NCBI RefSeq assembly: GCF_031764535.1
Contig: NZ_CP134499.1
Span: 1,922,001-1,986,000, forward strand
Length of the DNA: 64,000 bases
Direction of reading: 5' to 3'
Origin: Pseudomonas sp. SG20056
GTDB lineage: Bacteria > Pseudomonadota > Gammaproteobacteria > Pseudomonadales > Pseudomonadaceae
The translations under genes and the position numbers were made by a program. The notes below the pieces were generated by a model. The model did no database searches and was not told where the DNA came from. It saw only the letters and a list, made by a program, of their open reading frames with translations. Position 1 is the stretch's first letter; every line of letters starts with the position of its first letter. This document shows, piece by piece, positions 35,625 to 45,431 of this stretch.

Positions 35625-36689
35625 TCATGGTTGCTGGTTGTCAAAACGGCTGTCGAAGGCGCGCACGAAGGCGTTGCGCAGAATCGCCTTGAAGGCCTGC
35701 CAGCGGCTGACGTCATAGGCTTTGAGGTCGCCGTTGATGTTCACCCGGGTGGCGAACTGGTCTTTACGCTGGTTTTTCAGCAGCCAGCTGCTGCCACCGA
35801 CCAGGGCTTCCCAGGCGCCGGTGAGCAGGTTCTTGTCCTTGGCCGCGACATCCTGCTGCCAGTCGAAGACTTCCATATCGCGCAGCAGCGGTTTGGCGTA
35901 GCCCTTGAGCTTGCCCTGGCGGGCATCCAGCTCCATGACGAAGTCGCCTTGGCCCGCGGCAAAGTCGAAGTCGGCATAGGCGCGGGTAAAACTGTTGAGC
36001 TGCTTGAGCTGGATATCGGTGATGCGCAGACGCAGGTCGAAGTCATCCAGTTGGCCGAGCGGGTCGAAGTTGGCACTGGCTTGCACAGGGGCTTGCTCGA
36101 ACACCTTGGCGGTGGCCTGCAGGCTGGCGGGGCGCGGATTGTCCGCGACGCTGACGTTGCTCAGATTGAGGATGCTGCCATTGATCTCGCTGGCCTGCAG
36201 GTTGACCGGCGGCTTGGCGGTGAAGTTGCGAAAAGCCAGGGTGCCATCGATTACGCGGATTTCGTTGATATGAATTGGCAGCAGGCCCCTGAGCTGGGCG
36301 CGCCAGTCGACGCCTTCACCGGTTTGTGAATTGGCGGCGTTACCTCCGTCAACAAAGGTCAGCTGCGGACGCTCGAAGGCCACTTCGGCGACTATCGAAC
36401 GGTTATTCCACAACTCGCGCCAGCTGACGGCCAGGTCGATGACCGGGGCTTCGAGCAGCGGCACCGGTACCTGGCCATTTAGCTTGACGATATTCAGGCC
36501 GTTGATCTGGTAAGCCCCGCGCCATAACACCAGGTCGATGTCGCTGATCTGCCCGCGGTAATCGCCCATATTGGCCAGCCGGTCATTCAGGTAATCGCGC
36601 AGTAGCCAGGGCAGGGCGATATGCAGGGCCAGCAGGGCAATGGCCAGGGTGAGGAGTGTCCAGAGGGGGAGGTGGTAGCGCTTCTTCAT
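35625..36689 (-). CDS. DUF748/AsmA-like membrane-anchored protein
   Basis: The 354-residue protein has one N-terminal membrane segment (about residues 8-28). A long periplasmic region then shows features of DUF748: ISDIDLVLWRGAYQINGLNIVKL, FRNFTAKPPVNLQASEINGS and a late KAYDVSRWQAFKAILRNAF. DUF748 proteins belong to the AsmA-like group thought to bridge or modulate the envelope, including lipid transport. It is separate from the moxR operon by 139 nt. Its specific role is unknown. Confidence 0.85.
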   Translation of the reverse strand: MKKRYHLPLWTLLTLAIALLALHIALPWLLRDYLNDRLANMGDYRGQISDIDLVLWRGAYQINGLNIVKLNGQVPVPLLEAPVIDLAVSWRELWNNRSIVAEVAFERPQLTFVDGGNAANSQTGEGVDWRAQLRGLLPIHINEIRVIDGTLAFRNFTAKPPVNLQASEINGSILNLSNVSVADNPRPASLQATAKVFEQAPVQASANFDPLGQLDDFDLRLRITDIQLKQLNSFTRAYADFDFAAGQGDFVMELDARQGKLKGYAKPLLRDMEVFDWQQDVAAKDKNLLTGAWEALVGGSSWLLKNQRKDQFATRVNINGDLKAYDVSRWQAFKAILRNAFVRAFDSRFDNQQP

Positions 36690-36812
36690 ATGGAAACAGA
36701 CTTATCCAATAACAATAGGTTTCCTGCCGGGCTGTGCGTATGGCTGGACTGCTGCCCAAACGGGCCTTAGGCTTGGGAGCTTACTCGGCAACGCATGAAC
36801 AAGGATCTCGCC

Positions 36813-37787
36813 ATGAGCCGCATCTTCGCAGACAACGCACAAGCCATCGGCAATACACCGCTGGTTCGGATCAACCGCCTGGGCCCGGCAGGGGTGACCA
36901 TCCTGGCCAAGATCGAAGGACGCAACCCGGCCTATTCGGTGAAATGCCGCATTGGCGCCAGCATGGTCTGGGATGCCGAAGAGCGCGGCGTGCTCAAGCC
37001 GGGCATGACGATTGTCGAGCCAACCTCGGGTAACACCGGCATCGGCCTAGCCTTCGTTGCCGCCGCGCGTGGCTACAAACTGCTGCTGACCATGCCCGCT
37101 TCGATGAGCCTGGAACGGCGCAAGGTGCTCAAGGCCCTGGGCGCCGAACTGGTGCTGACCGAACCGGCCAAGGGCATGAAGGGCGCCATCGAGAAGGCAG
37201 CGGAAATCGCCGCCTCCGACAGTGCCACCTACTTTATGCCGCAGCAATTCAACAACCCGGCCAACCCGGCGATCCATGAAAAAACCACCGGCCCGGAAAT
37301 CTGGAATGACACCGAGGGCGCGATTGACGTGTTGGTTGCTGGCGTCGGTACCGGCGGCACCATCACCGGTATTTCGCGCTATATCAAAAAGACCCAGGGC
37401 AAGCCGATCCTCTCGGTAGCGGTCGAGCCGATTGGCTCGCCGGTCATCACCCAGACCATCGCCGGTGATGAAGTCAAACCCAGCCCGCACAAGATCCAGG
37501 GTATCGGCGCCGGCTTTGTCCCAGGCAACCTCGACCTGGACATGGTCGACCGGGTTGAACTGGTGAGTGACGACGACGCCAAGGCTGTAGCCCTGCGCCT
37601 GATGCGTGAAGAAGGCATTCTTTGCGGCATCTCCTGCGGCGCCGCCATGGCTGCTGCCCTGCGTATCGCCGGCGAACCCGGCATGCAGGGCAAAACCATC
37701 GTGGTGATCCTGCCGGACTCAGGTGAGCGCTATCTGTCGAGCATGTTGTTTAGCGATATGTTTACCGAGCAGGAATTGCAGCAATAA
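36813..37787 (+). CDS. cysK: Cysteine synthase A (O-acetylserine sulfhydrylase)
   Basis: The 324-residue PLP enzyme makes cysteine from O-acetylserine and sulfide. The Schiff-base lysine is K44 in NPAYSVKCR; the substrate loop is [12 protein letters not shown]; the phosphate-binding [10 protein letters not shown] loop follows near residue 180. Length and sequence favour CysK over CysM. The ATG at 36813 has AAGGA 8 nt upstream; the ATG at 36795 is in frame but less well placed. A terminator-like hairpin follows. Confidence 0.94.
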   Translation: MSRIFADNAQAIGNTPLVRINRLGPAGVTILAKIEGRNPAYSVKCRIGASMVWDAEERGVLKPGMTIVEPTSGNTGIGLAFVAAARGYKLLLTMPASMSLERRKVLKALGAELVLTEPAKGMKGAIEKAAEIAASDSATYFMPQQFNNPANPAIHEKTTGPEIWNDTEGAIDVLVAGVGTGGTITGISRYIKKTQGKPILSVAVEPIGSPVITQTIAGDEVKPSPHKIQGIGAGFVPGNLDLDMVDRVELVSDDDAKAVALRLMREEGILCGISCGAAMAAALRIAGEPGMQGKTIVVILPDSGERYLSSMLFSDMFTEQELQQ

Positions 37788-37801
37788 GCATCGATCCCCA
37801 C

Positions 37802-37832
37802 AAAAAAAGCCGCCTATCAGGGAGGTTTTTTT
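37802..37832. terminator. Bidirectional terminator after cysK
   Basis: Runs of seven A (37802-37808) and seven T (37826-37832) flank an imperfect GC stem (CC-G-CC with GG-A-GG) between cysK and the convergent transporter gene. The flanking A and T tracts allow termination from both sides. Confidence 0.7.
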
Positions 37833-37855
37833 ATGGGCACGGGTTTTGTGAGCGA

Positions 37856-38755
37856 TCAGGCTGGTGCTTTGGTCGGGCTACTCGGACGCACCACCAGCCA
37901 TAGCGCGATGGCGATCAGCACGCCGCCGTACAGGTAGGCCCAGGACAGCGGCTCATCCAGCAGCAAGGCGCCCCACAGCACGCCGAATGGCGGGATGAGG
38001 AAGGTGGTGGTGCTGGCCTTGATCGGGCCGATGTCGCTGAGTAGGCGGAAATACAGTACGTAGGCGAATGCGGTGCAGATAAAGCCCAGTCCGGCCAGGG
38101 ACAGCCAGACGTCGAGTCCGCCCCAGCTAGCGGGTGGCTGTATCAGCAGGGAGCCGCTGAAGAACGGCAACAGGAACAGGCTGGCGCCGCACAGGCTGGC
38201 AAAGGCGGTAAGACGGTTATCCAGGCCGCCTTGTTGGCCGATCCAGCGCCGGGTAAGAAAGCCAGCAAAGCCGTAGCAGGCGGTTGCCACCAAGCAAGCG
38301 GCGGCGCCCCAGAGCAGTGGTAAATCAAACTCCACCGGGCCGGTGCGGGTCAGCACCGCTACCCCGAACAGGCCGATGGCTACCCCGGCGGCTTTGCTCC
38401 AGGTCATGGCTTCAGCAAAGAACAGCATGCCGATCAGCACGCCCATCATCGGCGTGGTGGCATTCAGAATCGCCGAGTAACCCGCGGGCAGTACCAGCGC
38501 TGCTAGGCAATACATGGCCGAGGGCAGACCTGCGTTGATCACCCCGAGCATCAAACAGTGCTTGAGCTTGCCGCGGAAATCCCAGCGCACGCGCATCAGC
38601 AGCAGAATCACCAGCAGGCCGAGCATGCCCAGGCTGGCGCGGAAAAATGCGGTTGGCATGCTGCCCAGTACCGGCGCGACGATGCGCATAAACAGAAAGC
38701 TTGCGCCCCAGATGGCAGCAAGCAACAGCAGACGGATCAGGTCGGCAGGGCGCAC
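37856..38755 (-). CDS. EamA/DMT-family transporter
   Basis: The 299-residue inner-membrane protein has ten membrane helices in two EamA repeats (AAIWGASFLFMRIVAPVLG at the start; PPFGVLWGALLLDEPLSW near the end). The substrate is unknown. I start at GTG 38755, which has GGAG 6 nt upstream; the frame runs further up but the extra residues are hydrophilic and overlap the aceK promoter region. It converges with cysK and diverges from aceK. Confidence 0.87.
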   Translation of the reverse strand: MRPADLIRLLLLAAIWGASFLFMRIVAPVLGSMPTAFFRASLGMLGLLVILLLMRVRWDFRGKLKHCLMLGVINAGLPSAMYCLAALVLPAGYSAILNATTPMMGVLIGMLFFAEAMTWSKAAGVAIGLFGVAVLTRTGPVEFDLPLLWGAAACLVATACYGFAGFLTRRWIGQQGGLDNRLTAFASLCGASLFLLPFFSGSLLIQPPASWGGLDVWLSLAGLGFICTAFAYVLYFRLLSDIGPIKASTTTFLIPPFGVLWGALLLDEPLSWAYLYGGVLIAIALWLVVRPSSPTKAPA

Positions 38756-38956
38756 AACGGACTCCACTACGGTGAGAAAGGCGAGCAGTGTTGCCGGGCG
38801 CGCACGCCAAGGCAATTCGAAATGCGCTTTCAAAGCCGTTGCTTGGCAATATTTCGTGGTAGATAAGCGCATATCCAGGTGTTGCCAGCTTTTACTTGAT
38901 GCGCTCACTGGATAAGCTCGGTGGATTGTCCGCATTTCATCTGCAGGGGTTTGTTT

Positions 38957-40687
38957 ATGCCACAGCAATGGCCGGCCAGCGAGATTGCCGCGCTTATCCT
39001 CGAAGGCTTCGACGATTATCGTGAGCAGTTCCGGCAGATTACCAACGGCGCGCGGGTGCGTTTCGAGCAGGCGCAGTGGCAGGAAATTCAGCAGGCGTCA
39101 GCAGCGCGTATTGCCCTCTATGAAGAGTGTGTCAGCGCAGTCAGTGCGAATCTGCGCCAGGCCTATGCCGAAGAGGTGCTGCTGGATGTAGCGCAGTGGC
39201 CGTTGGTTAAATCGGCCTATATCGCCCTGATCGACCTGCGCTACGACGATGAACTGGCGGAAACCTGGTTCAACTCGATCTTTTGCGGGCTGTTCAGCCA
39301 TGACCAGATCAACGATGGCTGCATGTTTATCCACACCACGCGCCCGGCGCTGCGGGTGAATGAGCGGGCGCCGCAAACACGGCTGTACGAACCCAAGGGC
39401 AATGTGGAGCAGGCGCTGCGGCAGATTTTCGAGGATTTCAGTTTCGAAGTCGGCTATGAAAACCTCGCGCGCGATCTGGCGCGGTTGCTCAAGCAACTGC
39501 ATGCCAATTTGCCGGATTGGGTGTGCAAGGATCCGGACCTGCGCATAGAGCTGTTCGCCTCGCGGCTTTACCGCAACAAGGGTGCGTACCTGGTCGGGCG
39601 CATCTACACCCGCGATGAGCAATGGCCGTTGGTGATTCCACTGCTGCACCGCGAAGGGCAGGGTATTCAGATTGATGCGCTGATCACCGATGAAGCGGAG
39701 GTGTCGATCATCTTCTCCTTCACTCGTTCCTATTTCATGGTGAGGGTGGGCTATCCGGCGGAGTTTGTCGGCTTCCTTAAACGCATTCTGCCCGGCAAGC
39801 ATATTGCCGAGCTGTACACCTCAATTGGCTTCTACAAGCACGGCAAGTCGGAGTTCTACCGCGCGCTGATCAATCACCTGGCCACCACCGATGACAAGTT
39901 CGTCATGGCCCCCGGGGTGCGCGGCATGGTGATGAGCGTGTTTACCCTGCCGGGTTTCAATACCGTATTCAAAATCATCAAGGACCGTTTTTCACCGTCG
40001 AAAAACGTTGACCGCAATACAGTGATCGAGAAGTACCGCCTGGTGAAAACCGTCGACCGGGTAGGGCGCATGGCCGATACCCAGGAGTTTGCCGATTTCC
40101 GCTTCCCGTTGAGCAAGTTCGACCCCGAGTGCCTGGCTGAGCTGCTGGAAGTGGCGCCATCCACCGTCGAGGTCAATGGCGACACGGTGCTGGTGCGCCA
40201 CTGCTGGACCGAGCGGCGCATGACCCCACTCAACCTGTATGTGGAAAGCGCCAGTGCAGCCCAGGTGCGCGAGGCGCTGGATGACTACGGCCTGGCCATC
40301 AAGCAGCTGGCAGCAGCCAATATCTTCCCTGGCGACATGCTGCTGAAAAACTTCGGCGTGACCCGTCACGGCCGCGTGGTGTTCTACGACTACGACGAGA
40401 TCTGCTTCCTCACCGAGGCCAACTTCCGGCGCATTCCGCCACCGCGTTACCCTGAGGATGAAATGTCGTCCGAGCCCTGGTACTCCGTGGCGCCGCTGGA
40501 TGTGTTCCCCGAGGAGTTTCCGCCGTTCCTGTTTGCCGATATGCAGCAGCGCAAGCTGTTCAACGAGCTGCATGGCGAGCTGTATGACGCCGATTACTGG
40601 AAAAGCCTGCAGGAGGCGATACGTGCCGGTAAGGTCATCGACGTGTTCCCTTATCGGCGCAAGGACCAGGCCGACAAGGAGTATTGA
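38957..40687 (+). CDS. aceK: Isocitrate dehydrogenase kinase/phosphatase
   Basis: The 576-residue bifunctional enzyme phosphorylates and dephosphorylates isocitrate dehydrogenase, diverting isocitrate to the glyoxylate shunt. The ATP-binding stretch [17 protein letters not shown] and the kinase-core motif [19 protein letters not shown] are present, and the length matches the family. The ATG at 38957 is preceded by CAGGGG. The shunt enzymes are not adjacent. Its stop overlaps the in-frame region of the following TonB-receptor gene, so the two may be co-transcribed, which is an odd pairing. Confidence 0.95.
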   Translation: MPQQWPASEIAALILEGFDDYREQFRQITNGARVRFEQAQWQEIQQASAARIALYEECVSAVSANLRQAYAEEVLLDVAQWPLVKSAYIALIDLRYDDELAETWFNSIFCGLFSHDQINDGCMFIHTTRPALRVNERAPQTRLYEPKGNVEQALRQIFEDFSFEVGYENLARDLARLLKQLHANLPDWVCKDPDLRIELFASRLYRNKGAYLVGRIYTRDEQWPLVIPLLHREGQGIQIDALITDEAEVSIIFSFTRSYFMVRVGYPAEFVGFLKRILPGKHIAELYTSIGFYKHGKSEFYRALINHLATTDDKFVMAPGVRGMVMSVFTLPGFNTVFKIIKDRFSPSKNVDRNTVIEKYRLVKTVDRVGRMADTQEFADFRFPLSKFDPECLAELLEVAPSTVEVNGDTVLVRHCWTERRMTPLNLYVESASAAQVREALDDYGLAIKQLAAANIFPGDMLLKNFGVTRHGRVVFYDYDEICFLTEANFRRIPPPRYPEDEMSSEPWYSVAPLDVFPEEFPPFLFADMQQRKLFNELHGELYDADYWKSLQEAIRAGKVIDVFPYRRKDQADKEY

Positions 40688-40692
40688 ACGGC

Positions 40693-42732
40693 GTGCGCTT
40701 TGGACTCGGAGTTGTCGCCGTCGGACTTTGGCTGCTGAACGACGCTGCCGTTGTGCGGGCGGCCGAGGCTGAAGACAGTGCAGTCGAACTGGCGCCCTTG
40801 TTGATCACCTCGCCACGCAGCACCACGCGCTGGTTGAGTACCCCGACTGCAGTGACGGTAATTGATAGCGCTGCTGCGCCAGGTGAGCAGAACTTGGCGC
40901 TGGATGCTTTGCTGGCCCGCGTGCCAGGCGTGTTCAGCCTCAATCGATACAACCTGGCTCAGGGCCTGCGCCCAGCGATTCGCGGTTTTGGCGCGCGCGG
41001 TAATTTCGGCGTGCGTGGCATTCGTGTGCTGGTCGATGGCGTGCCGTTGACCATGCCGGATGGCCAGACCGAACTCGACGGCCTCGACCTGGGCCTGGTC
41101 GAGCGAATGGAAGTGCTGCGCGGCCCTGCCTCGGTGCTGTACGGCAATGCCGCGGGTGGTGTGCTGGCCATCGAAACCCGCGAGCCACCGGCCTTGCCCT
41201 CGATGCAGCTGGACCTGAGTGCGGCCGGTCTGGGCTATCAGCGTACGCGCGGCGAAATCGGTGGCAGCGAGGGTAACCTGGGCGGTTTGCTGGCATTTAA
41301 TAGCACCGTTCTAGACGGCTATCGCGAACACAGCCGGGCGCAAACCAACAGTATTACCGGCAAGCTGCGCTGGTATGCCCCCACAGGGCGTTTGCGTCTT
41401 AACTTCAATGCCATCGACAACCGTGCCGAAGACCCAGGTGGCTTAACTTCCGCCGAAGTAAAGGCAGATCGCCGCCAGGCCGCGCCGAACAACCTGCGTT
41501 TCGATGCCGATGAATACATTCGCCAGCAGCGCCTGGGCCTGGTTTGGGATGGTTACGCAGTCGGTGACGATGAGTACCAGCTACGCAGTTATCTGGGGCA
41601 TCGCGAGTTTGGTAATCAGCTGGGCTTTGCCACCAGCGGGCAGACGACTTTTGAACGTTATTTCAGCGGGGTTGGTGGGCAGTACAGCCATCACCGTGAG
41701 CTAGTCGGCCTGGCGAATAAGATCACCACCGGCTTTGACCTTGAAGCGCAGCGCGATGATCGAAGGCGCTATGACAACCTGCTCGGTGAGCGTGGACAAT
41801 CACGTCAGCAGCAGGATGAGTCGGCACTGAGTCAGGGACTGTTTATTGAGGATCAGATTGATCTGAGCGAGCAGTGGCAGGCCACCCTCGGACTGCGTTA
41901 TGACCAGGTGCGGTTGGCGGTGGATGATTTTTATCTGGCCGATAGCCGCGATGATTCAGGCTCGCGCAGCCTGGAGGACTGGAATTACAGCATCGGCCTG
42001 AGTTACCGCTTTACCCCACAGCAATCGCTGTATGCGCGACTGGCCAGTTCATTTGAAACACCCACCATTAGCGAACTGGGCAACCCGCAAGGCGGCGGTT
42101 TCAATACCGCGTTGCAACCTGCCCAGGCGTTCAGTCGTGAGCTGGGCATCAAAGGCGAATGGCCCTCGCTGCGTTACAGCCTGTCGCTTTACCGAATTGA
42201 GCTGGAGGATGAGCTGGTGGCGTTCAGCTTGCCGGCCCAGCCTGGGCGTAACTTCTATCGCAATGCCGGTGAGTCGCGCCGCGATGGTCTGGAGTTGAGT
42301 CTGGAGTGGCAGTTTGCTGATGCCTGGCGCTGGTCAGCGGCTTACGCCTACAACCGCTACCGTTTCGAGGATTATCAAACCACCTCAGGCGACTTTTCCG
42401 GTAAGCGCATACCCGCTATTCCACGGCAAACATTATTCAGCGAACTGGCCTATGAGCATCAAGGTGGCTATGTGCGCCTCGGTGTTACGGCTCAGGCTCG
42501 GGTGTATGCCAATGATGCCAATACGCAGTCCGCACCCGGCTATGCCTTGTTCAATCTGCGCCTCGGCAAGCGCTTTCAGCTTGGCGAACAGAGCCTGGAG
42601 CCTTACCTGGGCGTCGATAACCTGTTGGGGCGTGAGTATTTCGATAACCTGCGCATCAACGACGGCAACGCGCGCTACTTCGAACCAGGGCCGGGGCGTA
42701 CTTTGTATGCCGGTTTACGTGTGTTGTTTTAG
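40693..42732 (+). CDS. TonB-dependent outer-membrane receptor
   Basis: The 679-residue receptor has a signal peptide (to about residue 23, VVRAAEA). A plug with TAVTVIDSAAAPGEQ, LLARVPGVFSLNRYN and PAIRGFGARGNFGVRG follows, then a barrel ending VLF. There is no STN signalling domain. Its closest look is to receptors for iron complexes or vitamin-like compounds; the substrate is unknown. I prefer GTG 40693, 11 nt after AAGGAG; a TTG at 40684 is in frame and overlaps the aceK stop, but is too close to the ribosome binding site. No Fur box is visible before it. Confidence 0.88.
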   Translation: MRFGLGVVAVGLWLLNDAAVVRAAEAEDSAVELAPLLITSPRSTTRWLSTPTAVTVIDSAAAPGEQNLALDALLARVPGVFSLNRYNLAQGLRPAIRGFGARGNFGVRGIRVLVDGVPLTMPDGQTELDGLDLGLVERMEVLRGPASVLYGNAAGGVLAIETREPPALPSMQLDLSAAGLGYQRTRGEIGGSEGNLGGLLAFNSTVLDGYREHSRAQTNSITGKLRWYAPTGRLRLNFNAIDNRAEDPGGLTSAEVKADRRQAAPNNLRFDADEYIRQQRLGLVWDGYAVGDDEYQLRSYLGHREFGNQLGFATSGQTTFERYFSGVGGQYSHHRELVGLANKITTGFDLEAQRDDRRRYDNLLGERGQSRQQQDESALSQGLFIEDQIDLSEQWQATLGLRYDQVRLAVDDFYLADSRDDSGSRSLEDWNYSIGLSYRFTPQQSLYARLASSFETPTISELGNPQGGGFNTALQPAQAFSRELGIKGEWPSLRYSLSLYRIELEDELVAFSLPAQPGRNFYRNAGESRRDGLELSLEWQFADAWRWSAAYAYNRYRFEDYQTTSGDFSGKRIPAIPRQTLFSELAYEHQGGYVRLGVTAQARVYANDANTQSAPGYALFNLRLGKRFQLGEQSLEPYLGVDNLLGREYFDNLRINDGNARYFEPGPGRTLYAGLRVLF

Positions 42733-42831
42733 AACGTAGTGACGAAGTGGGCGGCAGTTTCAAACCACCTGAACTAGGCTGAGAAAAGGTGTCCAAGCAC
42801 CTATTCGATGTCCTTGGTTGGAGGCTACTTT

Positions 42832-42963
42832 ATGAGCGCCAAGTTGCAGAATGCCTTGCTTGATCTGTTGGTTGCCCTTGGCCTGTGTGAGCGACCAAAA
42901 CTGCAGCCAATTCCTGTACGTAGCAATTCGCCTGATTCCAAAGCTGTTCCCCCTCGACCCTAG
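42832..42963 (+). CDS. Small protein, 43 residues, unrecognised
   Basis: The ATG at 42832 has a perfect GGAGG 7 nt upstream, and the frame is open for 43 codons to TAG at 42961-42963. The protein has a hydrophobic/amphipathic first third (LQNALLDLLVALGLCERPK) and a Pro/Ser-rich tail, with one Cys. No family is recognised. It lies alone between the TonB receptor and aer genes, both on the same strand. The quality of the ribosome binding site makes it more likely a real gene than a chance frame. Confidence 0.6.
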   Translation: MSAKLQNALLDLLVALGLCERPKLQPIPVRSNSPDSKAVPPRP

Positions 42964-43034
42964 GTTCTCCTGCCTCTCTTAATGTGATCGGCTACGGTCA
43001 GATAATGTCTGGCTGTGGCTGTGGCAGCGACTAA

Positions 43035-43048
43035 TTGTCCTAGATCAT
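43035..43048 (+). promoter_or_regulatory. Possible Anr/Fnr-like box before aer
   Basis: TTGTCCTAGATCAT matches 7 of 10 half-site positions of the Anr consensus TTGAT-N4-ATCAA, about 100 nt before the aer start. Aer of P. aeruginosa is reported to depend on ANR, so a site here is reasonable, but the match is imperfect. Confidence 0.3.
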
Positions 43049-43147
43049 TATTACGTGCTTTAAAACAAGCATTTGCTAGCGCCTTGGCACTGCTGTGCTA
43101 GACCTACACCTGCAGTTATGCAAATAGCTCAGACAGGGACAGCTCCC

Positions 43148-44713
43148 ATGCGCCAGAACCTCCCAGTGACTCAGCGGGAAAGAACCTTTCCTGCGAATGA
43201 ACGGCTGATTTCCACCACCGATCTGAATAGCAATATCACCTACTGCAACGACGCCTTTGTCGAAATCAGCGGCTTTACTCGCGAAGAGCTGATCGGTCAA
43301 CCGCACAATCTGGTGCGCCATCCTGATATGCCCCCCGGTGTGTTCGGCCATATGTGGGAAACCATCAAACAGGGCAAACCCTGGATGGGGATCGTCAAGA
43401 ATCGCTCAAAGAACGGTGATTACTACTGGGTCAGCGCCTATGTCACGCCAATCTATGAGAATGGCCGGGTTGCTGGTTACGAGTCGGTGCGCTCCTTGCC
43501 CGATGAAGCACAGAAGCGTCGTGCTGAAAAACTCTATGCCCGCTTGCGTGAGGGCAAACCGCCGGTGCCAAAACTGGAGTACTGGACGTACGACATTATC
43601 CAGTCATGGCCGCTGATTCTGGCTGGTCTGCTGATTCTCGGTGCGCACTTTGTGCTGAGTGGTCCCTGGTTATGGGGCTTTATTTTTGCGGCCATGTTTT
43701 GCCTTGGGTCCTACCAGCTGTATGCCAAACGCAGCTTGATCAGACGCACGCTTTCCGAGCATCCCAAGGCGTTTACCAGCGCTCTTGTCGCTTTGACGTA
43801 TACCGACAGCCGTGGCGCCCAGGCCCTGCTGGATATGGCAATGATCAGCGAGGACGCGCGCTTGCAGACGGCGTTGACGCGCATTGAAGACGCCGGAGCG
43901 AACGTCAAGACGCACGCCACCCGCTCTGCCGATCTGTCGCGCTCTGGGGCGAAAATGCTCGATCAACAGCGTAGCGAAACCGATCAATCGGCCACGGCGA
44001 TCAACCAGATGGCGGCAACCATTCAGGAGGTGACGCATAACGTGCAGAGCACCTCACATGCCGCCGAAGAAGCGGATCGCTTGGCCAAGCAGGGCCTGCA
44101 ACTGGCCAGCGGCAGTCTCGATTCCATGCAGCACATGGCCAAGGCCGTGGTGGACATTGGACAGGCAGTCAATGACCTGGCTAACTCCACTCAGTCAATC
44201 GGCAGTGTGGCGGATGTGATTACCTCGATTGCTGAGCAGACCAACCTGTTGGCGCTCAACGCAGCTATTGAAGCGGCACGTGCCGGCGAGCAGGGGCGCG
44301 GCTTTGCGGTGGTGGCTGATGAGGTACGCTCGCTGGCTTCACGCACACGAGAGTCGACTGAGCAGATTCACCAGATCATTTCCTCACTGCGCGCCGGCGC
44401 TGAACGGGCGGTGGTGACGGCGGGCAAGGGCGAGGCGATTTCCAGGCAGAGTGTCGATAGTGTGGAGAGTGTACGTACCGCGCTGGATGGCATCAGTGAA
44501 GCGGTTAGCCGCATCACCGGTATGAGTCAGCAGATGGCTTCGGCTTCCGAAGAACAAAGCCATGTGGCGGAAGATATTAGCCGGCAGATTACTCAGATTG
44601 CCCAGCTCTCTGACCGCAGTGCCGAGCAGGCGCATCAGGGCGCGGCCATTGGCCAGGAACTGGAAGACATGGCGGACTATCTGCACAGCCTGGCGGAGCG
44701 CTTCAACCGCTAA
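43148..44713 (+). CDS. aer: Aerotaxis receptor
   Basis: The 521-residue receptor equals the length of P. aeruginosa Aer as I recall it. A PAS domain spans about residues 10-115 ([55 protein letters not shown]), the FAD-binding redox sensor. A hydrophobic hairpin at about 160-195 and a chemoreceptor signalling domain ([20 protein letters not shown]) follow. It senses electron-transport state and directs movement to oxygen. The ATG at 43148 follows AGGGACAG. No chemotaxis genes are adjacent. Confidence 0.95.
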   Translation: MRQNLPVTQRERTFPANERLISTTDLNSNITYCNDAFVEISGFTREELIGQPHNLVRHPDMPPGVFGHMWETIKQGKPWMGIVKNRSKNGDYYWVSAYVTPIYENGRVAGYESVRSLPDEAQKRRAEKLYARLREGKPPVPKLEYWTYDIIQSWPLILAGLLILGAHFVLSGPWLWGFIFAAMFCLGSYQLYAKRSLIRRTLSEHPKAFTSALVALTYTDSRGAQALLDMAMISEDARLQTALTRIEDAGANVKTHATRSADLSRSGAKMLDQQRSETDQSATAINQMAATIQEVTHNVQSTSHAAEEADRLAKQGLQLASGSLDSMQHMAKAVVDIGQAVNDLANSTQSIGSVADVITSIAEQTNLLALNAAIEAARAGEQGRGFAVVADEVRSLASRTRESTEQIHQIISSLRAGAERAVVTAGKGEAISRQSVDSVESVRTALDGISEAVSRITGMSQQMASASEEQSHVAEDISRQITQIAQLSDRSAEQAHQGAAIGQELEDMADYLHSLAERFNR

Positions 44714-44804
44714 GCGACGGTTCGTTTATATGTCTATCGGCCCACCTCCCATGTGGGCCGATTTTCTATCTGGTATGGCAAACTGCGCGGCTGAGGAGAA
44801 ACCG

Positions 44805-45425
44805 ATGTCCCGCCCGCAATGCCCACGTTGTACCCGCCCAACCGAGCGCTGTTTATGTGCGCTTATTCCCTGCTTGAGTAGCCGTACTCGGGTGCTGATC
44901 CTGCAGCATCCTAGCGAGGTCAAGCATGCGCTGAATACCGCACGTCTGGCCGCTCTTGGCTTGAACAACGCTGAGCTGCTGGTGGGCGAGGTCTTCGAGT
45001 CGCTTGCGACGCTGTTGCAGCAGCCAGGCTATCGCGCGTGTTTGCTGTTCCCTGGCGAGCAGGCGCAAGCGCTGCTGCAGTTTGCTGAACAACAGCACAG
45101 TGAGCAGCCGCTGTTATTGGTGGTGCCCGATGGCACCTGGCGCAAAGCGCGCAAGCTGTTGCACCTCAATCCGTTGTTGGCGGCTTTGCCCAGAGTTGTG
45201 CTGCCGGAGGGTTTGCAGTCACGTTATCGCTTGCGTAAAGCCCCGATGCCCGGTGCCTTATCAACCATCGAAGCGATTGTTACTGCACTGAATACCGTCG
45301 AGGCACCGGTCTGCTTCGATGCACTGCTCAAGCCCTTTGAAGCATTGATTGAGGGGCAGATTGAGGCGATGGGAGAGCAGACTTTCCAGCGCAATCACGG
45401 CAAGCCGGGAGCATCAGCCAGTTAA
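44805..45425 (+). CDS. tapT: DTW-domain tRNA-uridine aminocarboxypropyltransferase
   Basis: The 206-residue protein has the N-terminal zinc pattern CPRCTRPTERCLCALIPC, then the DTW-type motif VPDGTWRKARKLL and family stretch LQHPSEVKHALNTARL. Members make acp3U in tRNA from S-adenosylmethionine (E. coli TapT modifies U47). The ATG at 44805 has GAGGAG 8 nt upstream. It follows aer by 91 nt and converges with the type I secretion fusion-protein gene. Confidence 0.9.
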   Translation: MSRPQCPRCTRPTERCLCALIPCLSSRTRVLILQHPSEVKHALNTARLAALGLNNAELLVGEVFESLATLLQQPGYRACLLFPGEQAQALLQFAEQQHSEQPLLLVVPDGTWRKARKLLHLNPLLAALPRVVLPEGLQSRYRLRKAPMPGALSTIEAIVTALNTVEAPVCFDALLKPFEALIEGQIEAMGEQTFQRNHGKPGASAS

Positions 45426-45431
45426 GGCATT

